Program-made: the position numbers and the translations under genes
Assembly (NCBI GenBank): GCA_044340485.1
Contig: JBIITN010000014.1
Span: 1-50,815, forward strand
DNA from: UBA2093 sp044340485
GTDB taxonomy: Bacteria > Actinomycetota > Acidimicrobiia > Acidimicrobiales > Ilumatobacteraceae
Length of the DNA: 50,815 nt
Reading direction: 5' to 3'
Shown here: one piece after another, positions 41,277 through 50,765 of the stretch
Layout: every line of letters starts with the position of its first letter
How positions within the stretch are numbered: the stretch's first letter is position 1
The notes under the pieces: generated by a model
Database searches by the model: none
What the model was told of the DNA's origin: nothing
The model's input: only the letters and a program-made list of their open reading frames with translations

Positions 41277-42545
41277 ATGACATTTCCAGTACCAACGCCC
41301 GAGCGCGTGAACTATCGAGCCCTCGCCAATCAATCTGTGATCGCACTAGTAATTGGCGTTGCCTCTGGACTTGCATTGTTGTTGTTTGAAGGTACAGCAC
41401 ATCGGATTGAGCATCTCTTGTGGCATCGCTTGCCGGACGCATTCGACATTGGCCATGGTGCGGGGTGGTGGACATTTCTTGTCATGACCGTTGGCGGTCT
41501 GGTTGTGGGTGTGGTGTTACACGTAGCACCCGGACATGGTGGACACGACCCGGCAACAGAATCTTTATTTGGCGAGCCGATTGCTGTGTCGGCAGTTCTG
41601 GGATTACTCATTGCAGCGTTGGTGACGTTATCGATTGGTGTGAGTATGGGGCCTGAGGCGCCACTTCTTGGTGCATCAGGGGCAGCACTTGCATTTGTTG
41701 CAATGCGTCGCAACATGCCAGCTCAAGGTGTCATAGCTGTTGGTGTTGCCGGAATGCTGGGAGCAATGTTTGGAGCCCCAATTGGAGCAGCGTTTGCATT
41801 TATGGAGCTCGTTCCAGCATCTGGTCGAATGCTGTACGAAAAACTATTTCCATTGCTTGTTGCTGCAACTTCGGGTGCTCTCACTGTCACGTTGATCGCG
41901 ACACGGCCACGTTTGTCTGCGCCGATGCCTCCTCTACGAGACTTCTTGGTGATCGATATCGTGTCGGCATTTGTTGTTGGAGCCATCGCGTGTGCGCTTG
42001 GCGTCGGGTTCGGTTATGTATTGCGTTTCATTCACCCGATTGTGCATCGTGTGCCAGTGATTGCCCGTCTGACGGTTGCCGGTGCTGCGTTAGCTGGAAT
42101 CGTTGTTATTGCCGGCGATGTTGTGATGTTTAGCGGTCAACGCGAGATGACAGATCTTTTGATGGAATCAGGAGATCTCTCCGACGGGCGAGTGCTACTC
42201 ATAACTCTTGCGAAATTGCTGTCGCTTGCGGTTGCTGTTGCCGTCGGATTCCGGGGAGGTCGCATTTTCCCGGCAGTATTTGTGGGACTTGCACTCGGCG
42301 TGTTCATTCACGCAATCATTCCTGGGGTTCCACTCACGCTTGCGGCCGGTGCTGCGATGGTGGGAATCCTCATTGCATTCGTACGTGCATGGTTTTTGTC
42401 GCTTCTGATGGTGGCTCTCATTGTGGGGGCCGAAGTACTGCCACTTCTCGGAGTTGCGTTACTTGGGGCCTACCTTGTGGCCGCGAATGCCCCCGAATTA
42501 CGAGTATTTGAACATACGGAAAATACAGCAAGTAATTTGCACTAG
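41277..42545 (+). CDS. ClC-family chloride channel/antiporter-like protein
   Basis: 422 residues with about ten to eleven membrane helices. The ClC-type segment after helix D reads SMGPEAPLLGASGA. It resembles the gating GxEGP motif but with the Glu preceded by GP rather than in GREGP, so the gate geometry may differ. The second signature GGRIFPAVFVGLALG corresponds to the GxFxP anion site. No CBS domains. It may move chloride or another anion. It follows the terminator of the preceding gene. Confidence 0.88.
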   Translation: MTFPVPTPERVNYRALANQSVIALVIGVASGLALLLFEGTAHRIEHLLWHRLPDAFDIGHGAGWWTFLVMTVGGLVVGVVLHVAPGHGGHDPATESLFGEPIAVSAVLGLLIAALVTLSIGVSMGPEAPLLGASGAALAFVAMRRNMPAQGVIAVGVAGMLGAMFGAPIGAAFAFMELVPASGRMLYEKLFPLLVAATSGALTVTLIATRPRLSAPMPPLRDFLVIDIVSAFVVGAIACALGVGFGYVLRFIHPIVHRVPVIARLTVAGAALAGIVVIAGDVVMFSGQREMTDLLMESGDLSDGRVLLITLAKLLSLAVAVAVGFRGGRIFPAVFVGLALGVFIHAIIPGVPLTLAAGAAMVGILIAFVRAWFLSLLMVALIVGAEVLPLLGVALLGAYLVAANAPELRVFEHTENTASNLH

Positions 42546-42587
42546 GTTTCCTATTTATACGGACGCGTATTGAAAGATGCGTGAATA

Positions 42588-42606
42588 CCCCACACGAGTT
42601 GTGGGG
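42588..42606 (+). other. Hairpin in the leader of the DMFase-like operon
   Basis: CCCCACA (42588-42594) with TGTGGGG (42600-42606), loop CGAGT, 20 bp before the ATG at 42627. No T-run follows, so it is not a standard terminator. It may affect stability or translation of the downstream operon. Confidence 0.4.
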
Positions 42607-42626
42607 GTGGTCGTGAGGGGGAACAT

Positions 42627-42992
42627 ATGCGCACGGATTTGGCAAAGCAAGGTGCAATATCGCATGAGTCAAAGAAGTTCATGTGGCGAGAACGTATTGC
42701 GCCACTTATTACCGATGAGCTGATCGAGGAACATCGACGCACTCCCATTGGTCATCACAGCGCTGCCCTAGATGCTGTGTTGTATTTCTTGCGTGGTGAT
42801 CCGTTGCCACACTTGCCTCGATTAATCGTGATCATCATCACTCCAGCAAAAGAGTGGGCAATTGGAGAGCACGGTCGACAAAAGGGCGTGCCGATATTTG
42901 TACGACCTGGTTTGTATCACTCAATTGACGAAGTGGAACACGCAGTGTTTCTCGAACGTTTAAAACTCGTCCAAGAAGAATTCGGCGCGTAA
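42627..42992 (+). CDS. N,N-dimethylformamidase-like small subunit
   Basis: 121 residues, close to the roughly 130 of the known DMFase small subunit. It is a hydrophilic helical protein with no export signal: KKFMWRERIAPLITDEL, IGHHSAALDAVLYFLRGDP and PRLIVIIITPAKEWAIG. It is assigned mainly because it sits 12 bp before a large-subunit homologue, has the right size and opens the operon with a purine-rich site (GAGGGGGA). Known DMFase is an alpha2beta2 complex in which this subunit is a helical partner needed for activity. I could not confirm sequence identity. Confidence 0.65.
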   Translation: MRTDLAKQGAISHESKKFMWRERIAPLITDELIEEHRRTPIGHHSAALDAVLYFLRGDPLPHLPRLIVIIITPAKEWAIGEHGRQKGVPIFVRPGLYHSIDEVEHAVFLERLKLVQEEFGA

Positions 42993-43004
42993 GGAGACAG
43001 AGTC

Positions 43005-45335
43005 ATGGGAAGAATTGTTATTAACTCATCGCAATATGAACCAAAGCCAATTATTGGTTATGCGGATCAAATCAGCGTCGCACCAGGGGAGTCATTGAAC
43101 TTCATGGTGAGCCTTGATGGCGCGGCAACGTTTGATGCCCAAATGGTGCGCCTCATTCATGGTGACATGCACGGTGCAGGACCAGGATTTAAAGAAGAGG
43201 AAATTGCCACAACCACAAACGGAACATATGCGGCCTTTAAGCAAGACACATACCCGGGGTCGTGCATCGAGATAGATCGATCACCAAAGATTGATCAATT
43301 AGCGAATTTGACTGTGCAAGCGTTGATTTGGCCCACCACTCCCTGTCTCGACAGAGAACAAGTGGTGATGTCGAAATTCGATGCCGATAAAGGCGTTGGT
43401 TGGATGCTGTATCTCACTCCCGATGGTGAATTGGCTTTTCGAATCACACATGCCGGGGGTGCGTCGACCGAGGTGGTGTTGCCAGGTGAATTAACGACAA
43501 CGGTGTGGTATCTGGTGTCTGCTTCGTTCGATGACGCAACAAAAACGGTACGTATAACGCGCCAAACAGTGCGCGGTACATACAGCACTCGCGTGTTGTA
43601 CACCGCACCAGGTGAGTCAAACGAGGCAGTTGTTGAAAAGAAAGTCGGCACTGATCTGCCGGACACAAGCGGTATCCCGATGTTTATCGCGGCAAAGAAT
43701 CGGGTGACTTTGTCGAACGGTCGCAATGTTCACGCTGACGTGTTCAACGGCAAGGTAGATCGACCACGTATTGCTGCACGTGTACTGCGCGATGACGAGA
43801 TCACACGGGCAGTGTTTGAACCGCAGTTGGTTCCAAACATCGTGGCGTCGTGGGCGTTTGAAGCCAATCTCACCTCGGTTGGGGTGAAAGACATCACGCG
43901 AGTCATTGATAGTTCAGTGAACCGTATTCATGGCACTACACGAAACATGCCGGTGCGCGCGATGACGGGGCACAACTGGGATGGAAGTGAATACTGCTAT
44001 CGACACGCTGTCGATCAATACGGTGCGATTCATTTTCATGACGATGACATTTCTGATTGTCAATGGGAACCCACGGTGTCGTGGACTGTTCCCGACAATT
44101 TGCAAAGCGGTGTCTATGCACTACGTGTGTACGCGATGGTGGAAGATGTGCGCGAAGAAGACTATTTGGTGTTCTTTGTACGCAACTCGCCTGGAGTGCG
44201 GCGTTCAAAGATCTTGTATGTGGCTCCAACAGCCAGTTATCTCGCGTATGCAAATGATCAATTCGCCGCCGATGCCCCGTTTGTCGAGGCGTTAGCTGGA
44301 GCTGTCCCACATATGGGCGAGATGGATCTTGCGCGACACCAACATCGCGAGTTTGGAATGTCGTGCTATGACGTACACAGCGACGGCTCGGGAGTGTGTT
44401 ACTCCACGTGGTTGCGTCCGATTCTTACTGTTCGCCCGAAGTATCGACACTCGATGACCAACGTATGGCAATTCAACGCCGATATGCATTTGATTGACTG
44501 GTTTGATCGCATGGGATATCCGGTGGATGTCATTACCGATCATGATCTTCACCGTGACGGTCACTCCGCACTCGATGGTTACAAACTGGTGGTGACCGGC
44601 ACGCATCCCGAGTACTACACCGGCGGAATGCTTGATGCATTGCAGTCGTTTGTAGAACACGATGCCGGACGCATCATGTACCTCGGCGGCAACGGTTTCT
44701 ATTGGGTGACGGCATTTAACCCTGACGATCCTCGGATTATCGAGGTGCGTCGTGCACATGGCACCGAAGCGTGGTCCGGTGAGCCAGGTCAGCAGTACAT
44801 GAGCTTCACTGGGGAGTTTGGTGGTCTGTGGCGTCATCGTGGTCGCGCACCACAAAAACTCGTGGGTACTGGTTTCATCGCCCAAGGAATGGATCGTTCG
44901 TCGTATTACCGACGCAATCCAGATTCTTTTGTGCCAGAAGCAAAGTGGATCATGGAAGGAATCGGTGACGACGAAAAGATCGGTGACTTTGGTCTTGAGC
45001 AAGGTGGAGCAGCAGGACTTGAGCTTGATTGGTACGACCCGAACTTGGGTTCACCAGCATGGGCACATGTGATTGCGTCATCGGAGGGACATTCGCGTTT
45101 AATGCTGGAGGTGCGTGAAAACGGGTCTCTCACTGTGCCATACATGGGTGGAGATCTTGACCCCAACGTTCGCGCCGATATTGTCTATTTCAAGACTGCA
45201 TCAGACGGGGCAGTGTTTTCCACTAGTTCAATTGCATGGTGTGGTGCGCTGTCACACAACGATTACGACAACAACGTGTCGCGCATCATGCGTAATGTGG
45301 TGGAGCGGTTCACAAGTGACAAGCCACTGCCGTAG
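43005..45335 (+). CDS. N,N-dimethylformamidase-like large subunit
   Basis: 776 residues, matching the roughly 760 of the known large subunit. The N-terminal third has a LamG/jelly-roll-like part (VQALIWPTTPCLDREQVVMSKF...YLTPDGELAFRI). The C-terminal half is a glutamine-amidotransferase-like fold with GTHPEYYTGGMLDAL (HPEYY about 534-538) and YLGGNGFYWVTAF. In the studied DMFase an iron is held by two Tyr and one Glu; HPEYY contains the likely Glu, while the tyrosines were not assigned. It may hydrolyse dimethylformamide or, more probably in the wild, other small N-alkyl amides. Good ribosome binding site (AAGGAGA). Confidence 0.82.
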   Translation: MGRIVINSSQYEPKPIIGYADQISVAPGESLNFMVSLDGAATFDAQMVRLIHGDMHGAGPGFKEEEIATTTNGTYAAFKQDTYPGSCIEIDRSPKIDQLANLTVQALIWPTTPCLDREQVVMSKFDADKGVGWMLYLTPDGELAFRITHAGGASTEVVLPGELTTTVWYLVSASFDDATKTVRITRQTVRGTYSTRVLYTAPGESNEAVVEKKVGTDLPDTSGIPMFIAAKNRVTLSNGRNVHADVFNGKVDRPRIAARVLRDDEITRAVFEPQLVPNIVASWAFEANLTSVGVKDITRVIDSSVNRIHGTTRNMPVRAMTGHNWDGSEYCYRHAVDQYGAIHFHDDDISDCQWEPTVSWTVPDNLQSGVYALRVYAMVEDVREEDYLVFFVRNSPGVRRSKILYVAPTASYLAYANDQFAADAPFVEALAGAVPHMGEMDLARHQHREFGMSCYDVHSDGSGVCYSTWLRPILTVRPKYRHSMTNVWQFNADMHLIDWFDRMGYPVDVITDHDLHRDGHSALDGYKLVVTGTHPEYYTGGMLDALQSFVEHDAGRIMYLGGNGFYWVTAFNPDDPRIIEVRRAHGTEAWSGEPGQQYMSFTGEFGGLWRHRGRAPQKLVGTGFIAQGMDRSSYYRRNPDSFVPEAKWIMEGIGDDEKIGDFGLEQGGAAGLELDWYDPNLGSPAWAHVIASSEGHSRLMLEVRENGSLTVPYMGGDLDPNVRADIVYFKTASDGAVFSTSSIAWCGALSHNDYDNNVSRIMRNVVERFTSDKPLP

Positions 45336-45360
45336 TTGAGCGGTAGCTGTTTGAGCGTTC

Positions 45361-45378
45361 AGGACTTGGTCTAGTCCT
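45361..45378. other. Hairpin at the convergent end of the DMFase and rimI genes
   Basis: AGGACT and AGTCCT, perfect 6-bp arms with a 6-nt loop. It overlaps the stop codon of the leftward rimI gene and lies 25 bp after the rightward large-subunit stop. Possibly a bidirectional transcription barrier, without a T-run. Confidence 0.3.
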
Positions 45379-45817
45379 CAAGTTGTAATTGTGCGCGCAT
45401 CACAAGTGCGTCGTCGTTACCGTAGTACTTGGCGCGTATGCCAATAAGTGAAAACCCCATTGCTTCGTACAGGCGACGAGCAGCGTGGTTAGCAGAGCGC
45501 ACTTCCAAGCGCATGTTCTCCGCGCCAGCGGACCTGCAGTAGTCCATCACGCCTGCCAGCAGTCGACGCGCAATGCCAGTTGAGCGACGATCCGGCTGTA
45601 CGGCAATAGAGAGCAGTTGGGAGAGTTCGAGATTGATCGCAACAAGCGCATACCCCACAACATGTTCATTGTGTTGAGCGAGCACACATATGCATGACGG
45701 GTCTTTCAGAAACTGAAGAAATACTTCGCGTGTGAATGGTTCGGAATATGACGCTGTCTCAATGGCCATCAAATCGTCGATGTCGCTTGTTGCTGCACGA
45801 CGCAGGATTTCATCCAC
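45371..45817 (-). CDS. rimI: RimI-like ribosomal protein N-acetyltransferase
   Basis: 148 residues, GNAT fold. Motif A is LLSIAVQPDRRSTGIARRLLAGVMDYC with the acetyl-CoA pyrophosphate-binding Q/RxxGxG/A type loop (RRSTGIA). The end has RLYEAMGFSLIGIRAKYYGNDDALVM, very typical of RimI. It acetylates the N-terminus of ribosomal protein S18 or other proteins. In many bacteria it lies beside tsaB/tsaD; here neither is near. It converges on the DMFase-like operon and is divergent from the monooxygenase gene. Confidence 0.85.
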   Translation of the reverse strand: MDEILRRAATSDIDDLMAIETASYSEPFTREVFLQFLKDPSCICVLAQHNEHVVGYALVAINLELSQLLSIAVQPDRRSTGIARRLLAGVMDYCRSAGAENMRLEVRSANHAARRLYEAMGFSLIGIRAKYYGNDDALVMRAQLQLED

Positions 45818-45922
45818 AAGGAAGACATTAAGCGGTTTTTGGGTGTCACTTTTTGTCGAGCAATCGGTCGTGGGGTAATCACAACAATATCCGTGTGTCG
45901 TACACTTGCCGTCAGGGGGAAT

Positions 45923-47848
45923 ATGGCATCGTCACATGCGACCAATGTCTTGCACAGCGCCGACATGCGGGTGTTGTTGATGGCGCTGTTTCATCTCACT
46001 GGCGACGACAAGTGGATGTCGGAACCGTTTCGTCCGCGACGTGATGTTCGATTAATTGCGGCTCGCGATGCTGGTTTGAGTGACGACGCACAGCAAGAGG
46101 TGCGCAATGAGGCTGCACGTTTTATTGATGAGGGTTTCCCTGAAGCGGTCATTGGTGATCCTGGCGACGAATTGATGGTGAAGATGATGAGCGTGTGTAT
46201 GGGGGAAAATATTCCACTGGAGTATTCGCTCATGATGCGCGAAGACCTTGGGTTTGCCTCGCGCGACGCTGGTCTGCCACTTGAGTCACTACAGCAAGTG
46301 CCACAGGGTGAGCCACACGTGGTGATTGTGGGAGCTGGGGTGAGTGGTCTCGCCCTCGGTGCGCAACTATCGCGACTTGGGGTGTCGTATGTGATTCTTG
46401 ATGCCAACTCTGAGGTTGGTGGCACGTGGTATCGCAATCGATATCCCGGCTGTGGTGTTGACACTCCCAACCATGCATATTCCTTCTCGACGGGGAAGCG
46501 CAACAAGTGGTCGAGGTATTTCGCACTTCGTCCTGAAATTCAGCAATACATCGTCGACACTTCACGTGCCAATGGCGTTCATGACAATGTGGTGTTCCAG
46601 CGTGAAGTAATCGCAGCTCATTGGGATGAAGACTCACAGGTCTGGTCAGTGACCGCAACTACACCATCAGGTGCAACGGAACAATATGTGGCTCCAATTT
46701 TTGTGAGTGCCATTGGTGGTTTGAGCACTCCGCGAATAGCAGACATCCCTGGAGCGGAAACATTCAACGGACCACTGTTTCATCCGTTTCACTGGCCAGA
46801 TGACCTCGATCTAGCAGGGAAGCGAGTTGCTCTTATTGGAACTGGTGCATCGGCGATGCAAATTGCCACCACAATTGCGCCACAGGTAGAAAAACTCACC
46901 ATTTATCAACGTTCGCCACAGTGGGCTCGTGACATCAAGGGATATCGCGACCTCATTGATGATGGTGAATTGTGGTTGCTTGAGCATTTTCCGTTTTACG
47001 CACAGTGGTTTCGCTTTTCTATGTTTTGGCGGTATGGCGATGGTTTGCTTCCGGCGTTACGCAAAGATCCTCAATGGGAGCATCCCGAACGTTCGATGAA
47101 TCGCATCAACGAGCGTCATCGCGTAGAGATGCTCGCATACATCGCGTCGATCATTGGACACCGTCCTGATCTGATGGAAAAATGCGTTCCGTCGTATCCA
47201 CCGTATGGAAAGCGAATCTTGCTTGATAACGGTTGGTTTGAGATGTTGTTACGCAACAACGTCGAATTGGTCACTGATGCCGTAGAGCACATCGATGAAA
47301 CTGGTGTGGTCGCTGGCGAGCATCGTGATGCTGATGTTGTGGTGATGGCAACGGGTTTTGAAGTGCATCAGTTCTTGGGCAGGGTCGATGTTGTTGGCAG
47401 AGATGGCAAGCGTCTTGCTGATGAATGGGTCAACGATGACCCACGTGCATACCTTGGGCTTTCTGTGTCGGGCTTTCCGAATCTCTTTATGATGAGTGGC
47501 CCCAACACCTTCTTGGCTCACGGTGGCAGTTTGATTTTTATGGGCGAATGTCAGGCCCGGTACATCTCAAGTGCAATTGCAAAAATGACATCGCAGGGTA
47601 TTTCCTCTATCGACGTAGACAAAACAGTGATGGATGAATACAACGCCAAAGTCGATGCTGAACACGAACAACTCATTTGGACCCATCCAGGAATGTCAAC
47701 GTGGTATCGAAACAAGTACGGTCGAATCACAGTGGTGTTGCCATGGCGTCTTGTTGACTATTGGTCGATGTCACATGATCTTGATTTTTCCGCCTATCAC
47801 GTCACGCAAAGGGGACAACATGCGCACAGCAGTTCTTCGATCAGCTGA
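45923..47848 (+). CDS. Baeyer-Villiger monooxygenase, HAPMO-like
   Basis: 641 residues from ATG 45923, with AGGGGGA just upstream; a longer in-frame start lies at 45839. An N-terminal extension of about 130 helical residues precedes the first nucleotide-binding fold (VVIVGAGVSGLALGAQL). The BVMO fingerprint FxGxxxHxxxWP is met exactly by FNGPLFHPFHWP (281-292). A second fold, IGTGASAMQIA, binds NADPH. The long N-terminus is a hallmark of the 4-hydroxyacetophenone monooxygenase group. It inserts oxygen next to a ketone to give an ester or lactone. It overlaps the alcohol dehydrogenase by 29 bp. Confidence 0.92.
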   Translation: MASSHATNVLHSADMRVLLMALFHLTGDDKWMSEPFRPRRDVRLIAARDAGLSDDAQQEVRNEAARFIDEGFPEAVIGDPGDELMVKMMSVCMGENIPLEYSLMMREDLGFASRDAGLPLESLQQVPQGEPHVVIVGAGVSGLALGAQLSRLGVSYVILDANSEVGGTWYRNRYPGCGVDTPNHAYSFSTGKRNKWSRYFALRPEIQQYIVDTSRANGVHDNVVFQREVIAAHWDEDSQVWSVTATTPSGATEQYVAPIFVSAIGGLSTPRIADIPGAETFNGPLFHPFHWPDDLDLAGKRVALIGTGASAMQIATTIAPQVEKLTIYQRSPQWARDIKGYRDLIDDGELWLLEHFPFYAQWFRFSMFWRYGDGLLPALRKDPQWEHPERSMNRINERHRVEMLAYIASIIGHRPDLMEKCVPSYPPYGKRILLDNGWFEMLLRNNVELVTDAVEHIDETGVVAGEHRDADVVVMATGFEVHQFLGRVDVVGRDGKRLADEWVNDDPRAYLGLSVSGFPNLFMMSGPNTFLAHGGSLIFMGECQARYISSAIAKMTSQGISSIDVDKTVMDEYNAKVDAEHEQLIWTHPGMSTWYRNKYGRITVVLPWRLVDYWSMSHDLDFSAYHVTQRGQHAHSSSSIS

Positions 47849-48863
47849 ATCGATCGACATAATCGATATTGAGTTATCGCCGCCAGGTGCAGGTCAAGTG
47901 TTGCTTGATGTTGTTGCATGTGGCATCTGCGGGAGCAATCTTCATGATTGGGAAAATCCGCATCCTGCCAACGTGGGGTCTGCCGGAGCATTTGGCCATG
48001 AGATCAGCGCTGTTGTGGCCCAACTTGGTGAGGGAGTATCTGGCATCAATGTGGGGGACATTGTTGCGGTTCACCCGAGCAAGATCGGTGGGTGTCAGCA
48101 GTGCGGTCCGTGTCGCGAAGGTGCGGCGTGGTTTTGCGAAGCGAAAACTCCGGTACCCACATACGGATTCGCCGAACAAATGCTGTCGCCTGTGCACGCG
48201 TTGACCACGTTGCCACACAACGTTCCTGCCCCACTTGGAGCACTCGTTGAGCCCGTTGCATGCGGAGTACACGCGATGCGTCATAGTTGGACTGCGCGCG
48301 CCAATGGTCGCGTGGACGGCATTCATGTGGTGGTGATTGGCGCTGGCATGTTGGGTTTGTCTGCTGTGCTTGCTGCACGAGATCTTGGTGCTGATTACAT
48401 CACGGTGGTTGCAAAACACGAACATCAAAAACAAGCCGCAATGTCGGTGGGAGCCGATGAAATTATTGACTCCACTCGTGATGACGCATCATCGGTGCTA
48501 CGCAAGATGCGCAGTCCGCTAGTGGTGGAAGCAGTGGGCGGATCAGCAAACACTCTTGACCTTGCAACCGAGATTGTTGCACGCCGTGGCGAGGTGGTGG
48601 TGCTGGGTGCGTTCACCGAGCCAATGCAGGTAAATGTAGGGCGCATGCTCAACCGTGATCAGCGAATGTTTTGTGCAGTTGCGTACGCAGCGCGTGATGG
48701 CATCGACGATTTTGACTATGCGAGCGAACTGGTGGCAAAAAAGGCTGACTGTCTCACTCCACTGGCGTCTCATTCGGTGCCGTTAGAAAACATCGAGGAT
48801 GGTTTCCGCATCGCATCCGACAAAGCTTCTGGTGCTATTCGCGTACTGGTCACCGCCTCGTAG
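47820..48863 (+). CDS. Zinc-dependent alcohol dehydrogenase (MDR family)
   Basis: 347 residues from ATG 47820 with AAAGGGG upstream. The catalytic zinc is set by C37 (GICGSNLHDW) and the GHE at 59-61. The structural zinc is held by C92, C95, C98 and C106 (CQQCGPC...C). The nucleotide fold is VIGAGMLGLSAVLAA. It resembles sorbitol/butanediol/threonine dehydrogenases that oxidise secondary alcohols with NAD. It overlaps the end of the monooxygenase by 29 bp, so the pair probably acts in series: alcohol to ketone, ketone to ester. Substrate unknown. Confidence 0.92.
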   Translation: MRTAVLRSAESIDIIDIELSPPGAGQVLLDVVACGICGSNLHDWENPHPANVGSAGAFGHEISAVVAQLGEGVSGINVGDIVAVHPSKIGGCQQCGPCREGAAWFCEAKTPVPTYGFAEQMLSPVHALTTLPHNVPAPLGALVEPVACGVHAMRHSWTARANGRVDGIHVVVIGAGMLGLSAVLAARDLGADYITVVAKHEHQKQAAMSVGADEIIDSTRDDASSVLRKMRSPLVVEAVGGSANTLDLATEIVARRGEVVVLGAFTEPMQVNVGRMLNRDQRMFCAVAYAARDGIDDFDYASELVAKKADCLTPLASHSVPLENIEDGFRIASDKASGAIRVLVTAS

Positions 48864-48866
48864 GCT
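48861..48866 (+). promoter_or_regulatory. TAGNNT box overlapping the dehydrogenase stop
   Basis: TAGGCT starts with the TAG stop of the preceding gene and ends 7 bases before the ATG at 48874. It fits the leaderless pattern but may be chance, since the downstream gene could be co-transcribed. Confidence 0.2.
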
Positions 48867-48873
48867 CGTCATT

Positions 48874-49623
48874 ATGAAAATCGGTGTGCAGCTTCATCCG
48901 CAAGGAACTTCTATCAACGAGATGCGTCAGGCATGGAGGGCAGCGGATGCTCTCGGAGTAGACAGCATTTGGACATGGGACCACTTTTATCCGTTATACG
49001 GCGAACCGAATGCGGAGCACTTCGAGTGTTACACGTTGCTGGCGGCCATGGCGGCGGACACGTGTCATGCACAAATCGGCGCCCTTGTCACGTGCTACAC
49101 GTATCGCAATCCGCACCTACTTGCCGATATGGCTCGCACCATTGATCACATCAGCAATGGTCGCTTTGTTCTTGCCGTTGGAAGCGGTTGGTTCGAGCGT
49201 GATTACACAGAATATGGATACGAGTTCGGTACCGCACCGGAACGTTTACGTATCTTGCGCGACGGACTACCTGTCATCAAGGAACGCCTTTCGAAACTCA
49301 ATCCAGGACCTGTGAATGGGAAGATCCCCCTCATGATCGGTGGAAGCGGTGAAAAGGTCACGCTGCGCTTGGTTGCCGAACACGCCGACATGTTGAACAC
49401 TTTTGGACCCGTTGATAATTTCCGCCATAAGAACAATGTGTTGAACGAATGGTGTGAAAAAGTCGGACGTGATCCCAAAGACATCGAACGTACTGTCGCC
49501 ATCTATCCCAAGGATCTTGATGAGGCCGACGCATTTGTAGAAGCAGGTGCGGATCATCTCATTGTGATGCTCGGACATCCATTTGATCTCTCGGCAATTG
49601 AAAAAGTTCTCGCGCGTCGGTAA
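48874..49623 (+). CDS. LLM-class oxidoreductase, probably F420-dependent
   Basis: 249 residues from ATG 48874. TIM-barrel luciferase-like protein. It begins KIGVQLHPQG, contains WTWDHFYPLYG (the usual DHF/L segment near the cofactor), LAVGSGWFERDYTEYGYEFG (very typical of F420 enzymes) and IPLMIGGSGEKVTLRLVAEHAD. In actinobacteria such proteins usually use reduced F420 or FMN for hydride transfer on enones, ketones or imines. The substrate is unknown. It lies between the dehydrogenase and the PRISE-like reductase in one direction. Confidence 0.9.
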   Translation: MKIGVQLHPQGTSINEMRQAWRAADALGVDSIWTWDHFYPLYGEPNAEHFECYTLLAAMAADTCHAQIGALVTCYTYRNPHLLADMARTIDHISNGRFVLAVGSGWFERDYTEYGYEFGTAPERLRILRDGLPVIKERLSKLNPGPVNGKIPLMIGGSGEKVTLRLVAEHADMLNTFGPVDNFRHKNNVLNEWCEKVGRDPKDIERTVAIYPKDLDEADAFVEAGADHLIVMLGHPFDLSAIEKVLARR

Positions 49624-49626
49624 TTC

Positions 49627-50721
49627 ATGGCTAACCGAACAGTGCTCGTTGTCGGGGCAAGCGGACTTGTTGGTACAGCCGCTGTCGAGGCATTTCTTGA
49701 AGCAGGCGACAATGTCATTGCGTTGTCACGCCGCGAACCCGAGATCGATTCACCGCGTGCCTACACGCATGTGTCTGTTGATCTGACCGATTCGACTGCG
49801 TGTCGGAACCTGGCTCCACAACTCACCGAGGTTACTCATGTGGTGTATGCCGCGGTGTTTGAGTTGCCAGGTTTAATGCCGGGCTGGACTGATGAACGCC
49901 AGATGCAGACCAACCTCGCGATGATGTCGAACATTATGGAACCAGTGTTGCAACACGCAAAAGGTTTTTGCCACATCAGTTTCTTGCAAGGCACGAAGGC
50001 GTATGGAGCCCATCTGCACGCCATTCGTATTCCCGCGCGGGAAAGATATCCGCGCGACGACCATGCGAACTTTTATTGGCTGCAAGAGGATTACATTCGC
50101 GACAAAGCTCGTGGTCACGGTTTTGCGTTCACCATTTGGCGACCTCAGTTAATTGTTGGCCCTAATTACGGGGTAGTGATGAACCCCTTGCCAGTCATTG
50201 GGGCATACGCGGCGATTCGACACGCAGAAGGTAAGCCTTTTAGTTATCCAGGTGGTGCACGTTGGGTATGGCAAGCAACCGACACGCGCATTATCGCTGA
50301 AGCAATGGAATGGGCTGCCGACAACACAGCGGCACGTAACGAGACATACAACATCACGAACGGCGAAGTGTTTGAATGGCGTGATCTGTGGCCTGTGATG
50401 GCGCGCACGTTGGGCGTAGAGGTGGGTCCCGACGAACCATTGTCGTTGTCGACGTACTTGCCAGAGCGCGCGGCGTTATGGAACCACATTGTTGCTACAC
50501 ACAGTTTGCGCCCACTCTCCATTGAGCAGGTCTGTGGCGAATCTCATCACTACACCAAGGTGTGCTTCGTGGAAGGTTCGACTGAATCACCAAATCCCAA
50601 ATTGGTGAGCACCGTCAAACTGCGACAAGCGGGCTTCGCCCGCGCCTATGACACCGAGGAATCAATGTGTCATTGGCTTGCGGTACTTCAGCAGCGCAAA
50701 GTACTGCCTGTTTTGAAATAG
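49627..50721 (+). CDS. PRISE-like short-chain reductase (atypical SDR)
   Basis: 364 residues. N-terminal NADP-binding fold VLVVGASGLVGTAAVEAF (GASGLVG 10-16). The characteristic lysine is in LQGTKAYG and tyrosine in NFYWLQEDYIRD, the pair used by progesterone 5-beta-reductase/iridoid synthase-like enzymes to reduce an activated C=C bond. The order VWRP/WRPQLIVGPNYG follows the tyrosine as in that family. The substrate is probably an enone; bacterial members are linked to terpenoid or steroid breakdown, which is inference here. It lies 3 bp after the LLM gene. Confidence 0.85.
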   Translation: MANRTVLVVGASGLVGTAAVEAFLEAGDNVIALSRREPEIDSPRAYTHVSVDLTDSTACRNLAPQLTEVTHVVYAAVFELPGLMPGWTDERQMQTNLAMMSNIMEPVLQHAKGFCHISFLQGTKAYGAHLHAIRIPARERYPRDDHANFYWLQEDYIRDKARGHGFAFTIWRPQLIVGPNYGVVMNPLPVIGAYAAIRHAEGKPFSYPGGARWVWQATDTRIIAEAMEWAADNTAARNETYNITNGEVFEWRDLWPVMARTLGVEVGPDEPLSLSTYLPERAALWNHIVATHSLRPLSIEQVCGESHHYTKVCFVEGSTESPNPKLVSTVKLRQAGFARAYDTEESMCHWLAVLQQRKVLPVLK

Positions 50722-50765
50722 GGCTCAGTGACGAAGGGTCACCAACGGCGTGAAACAATGACCCA

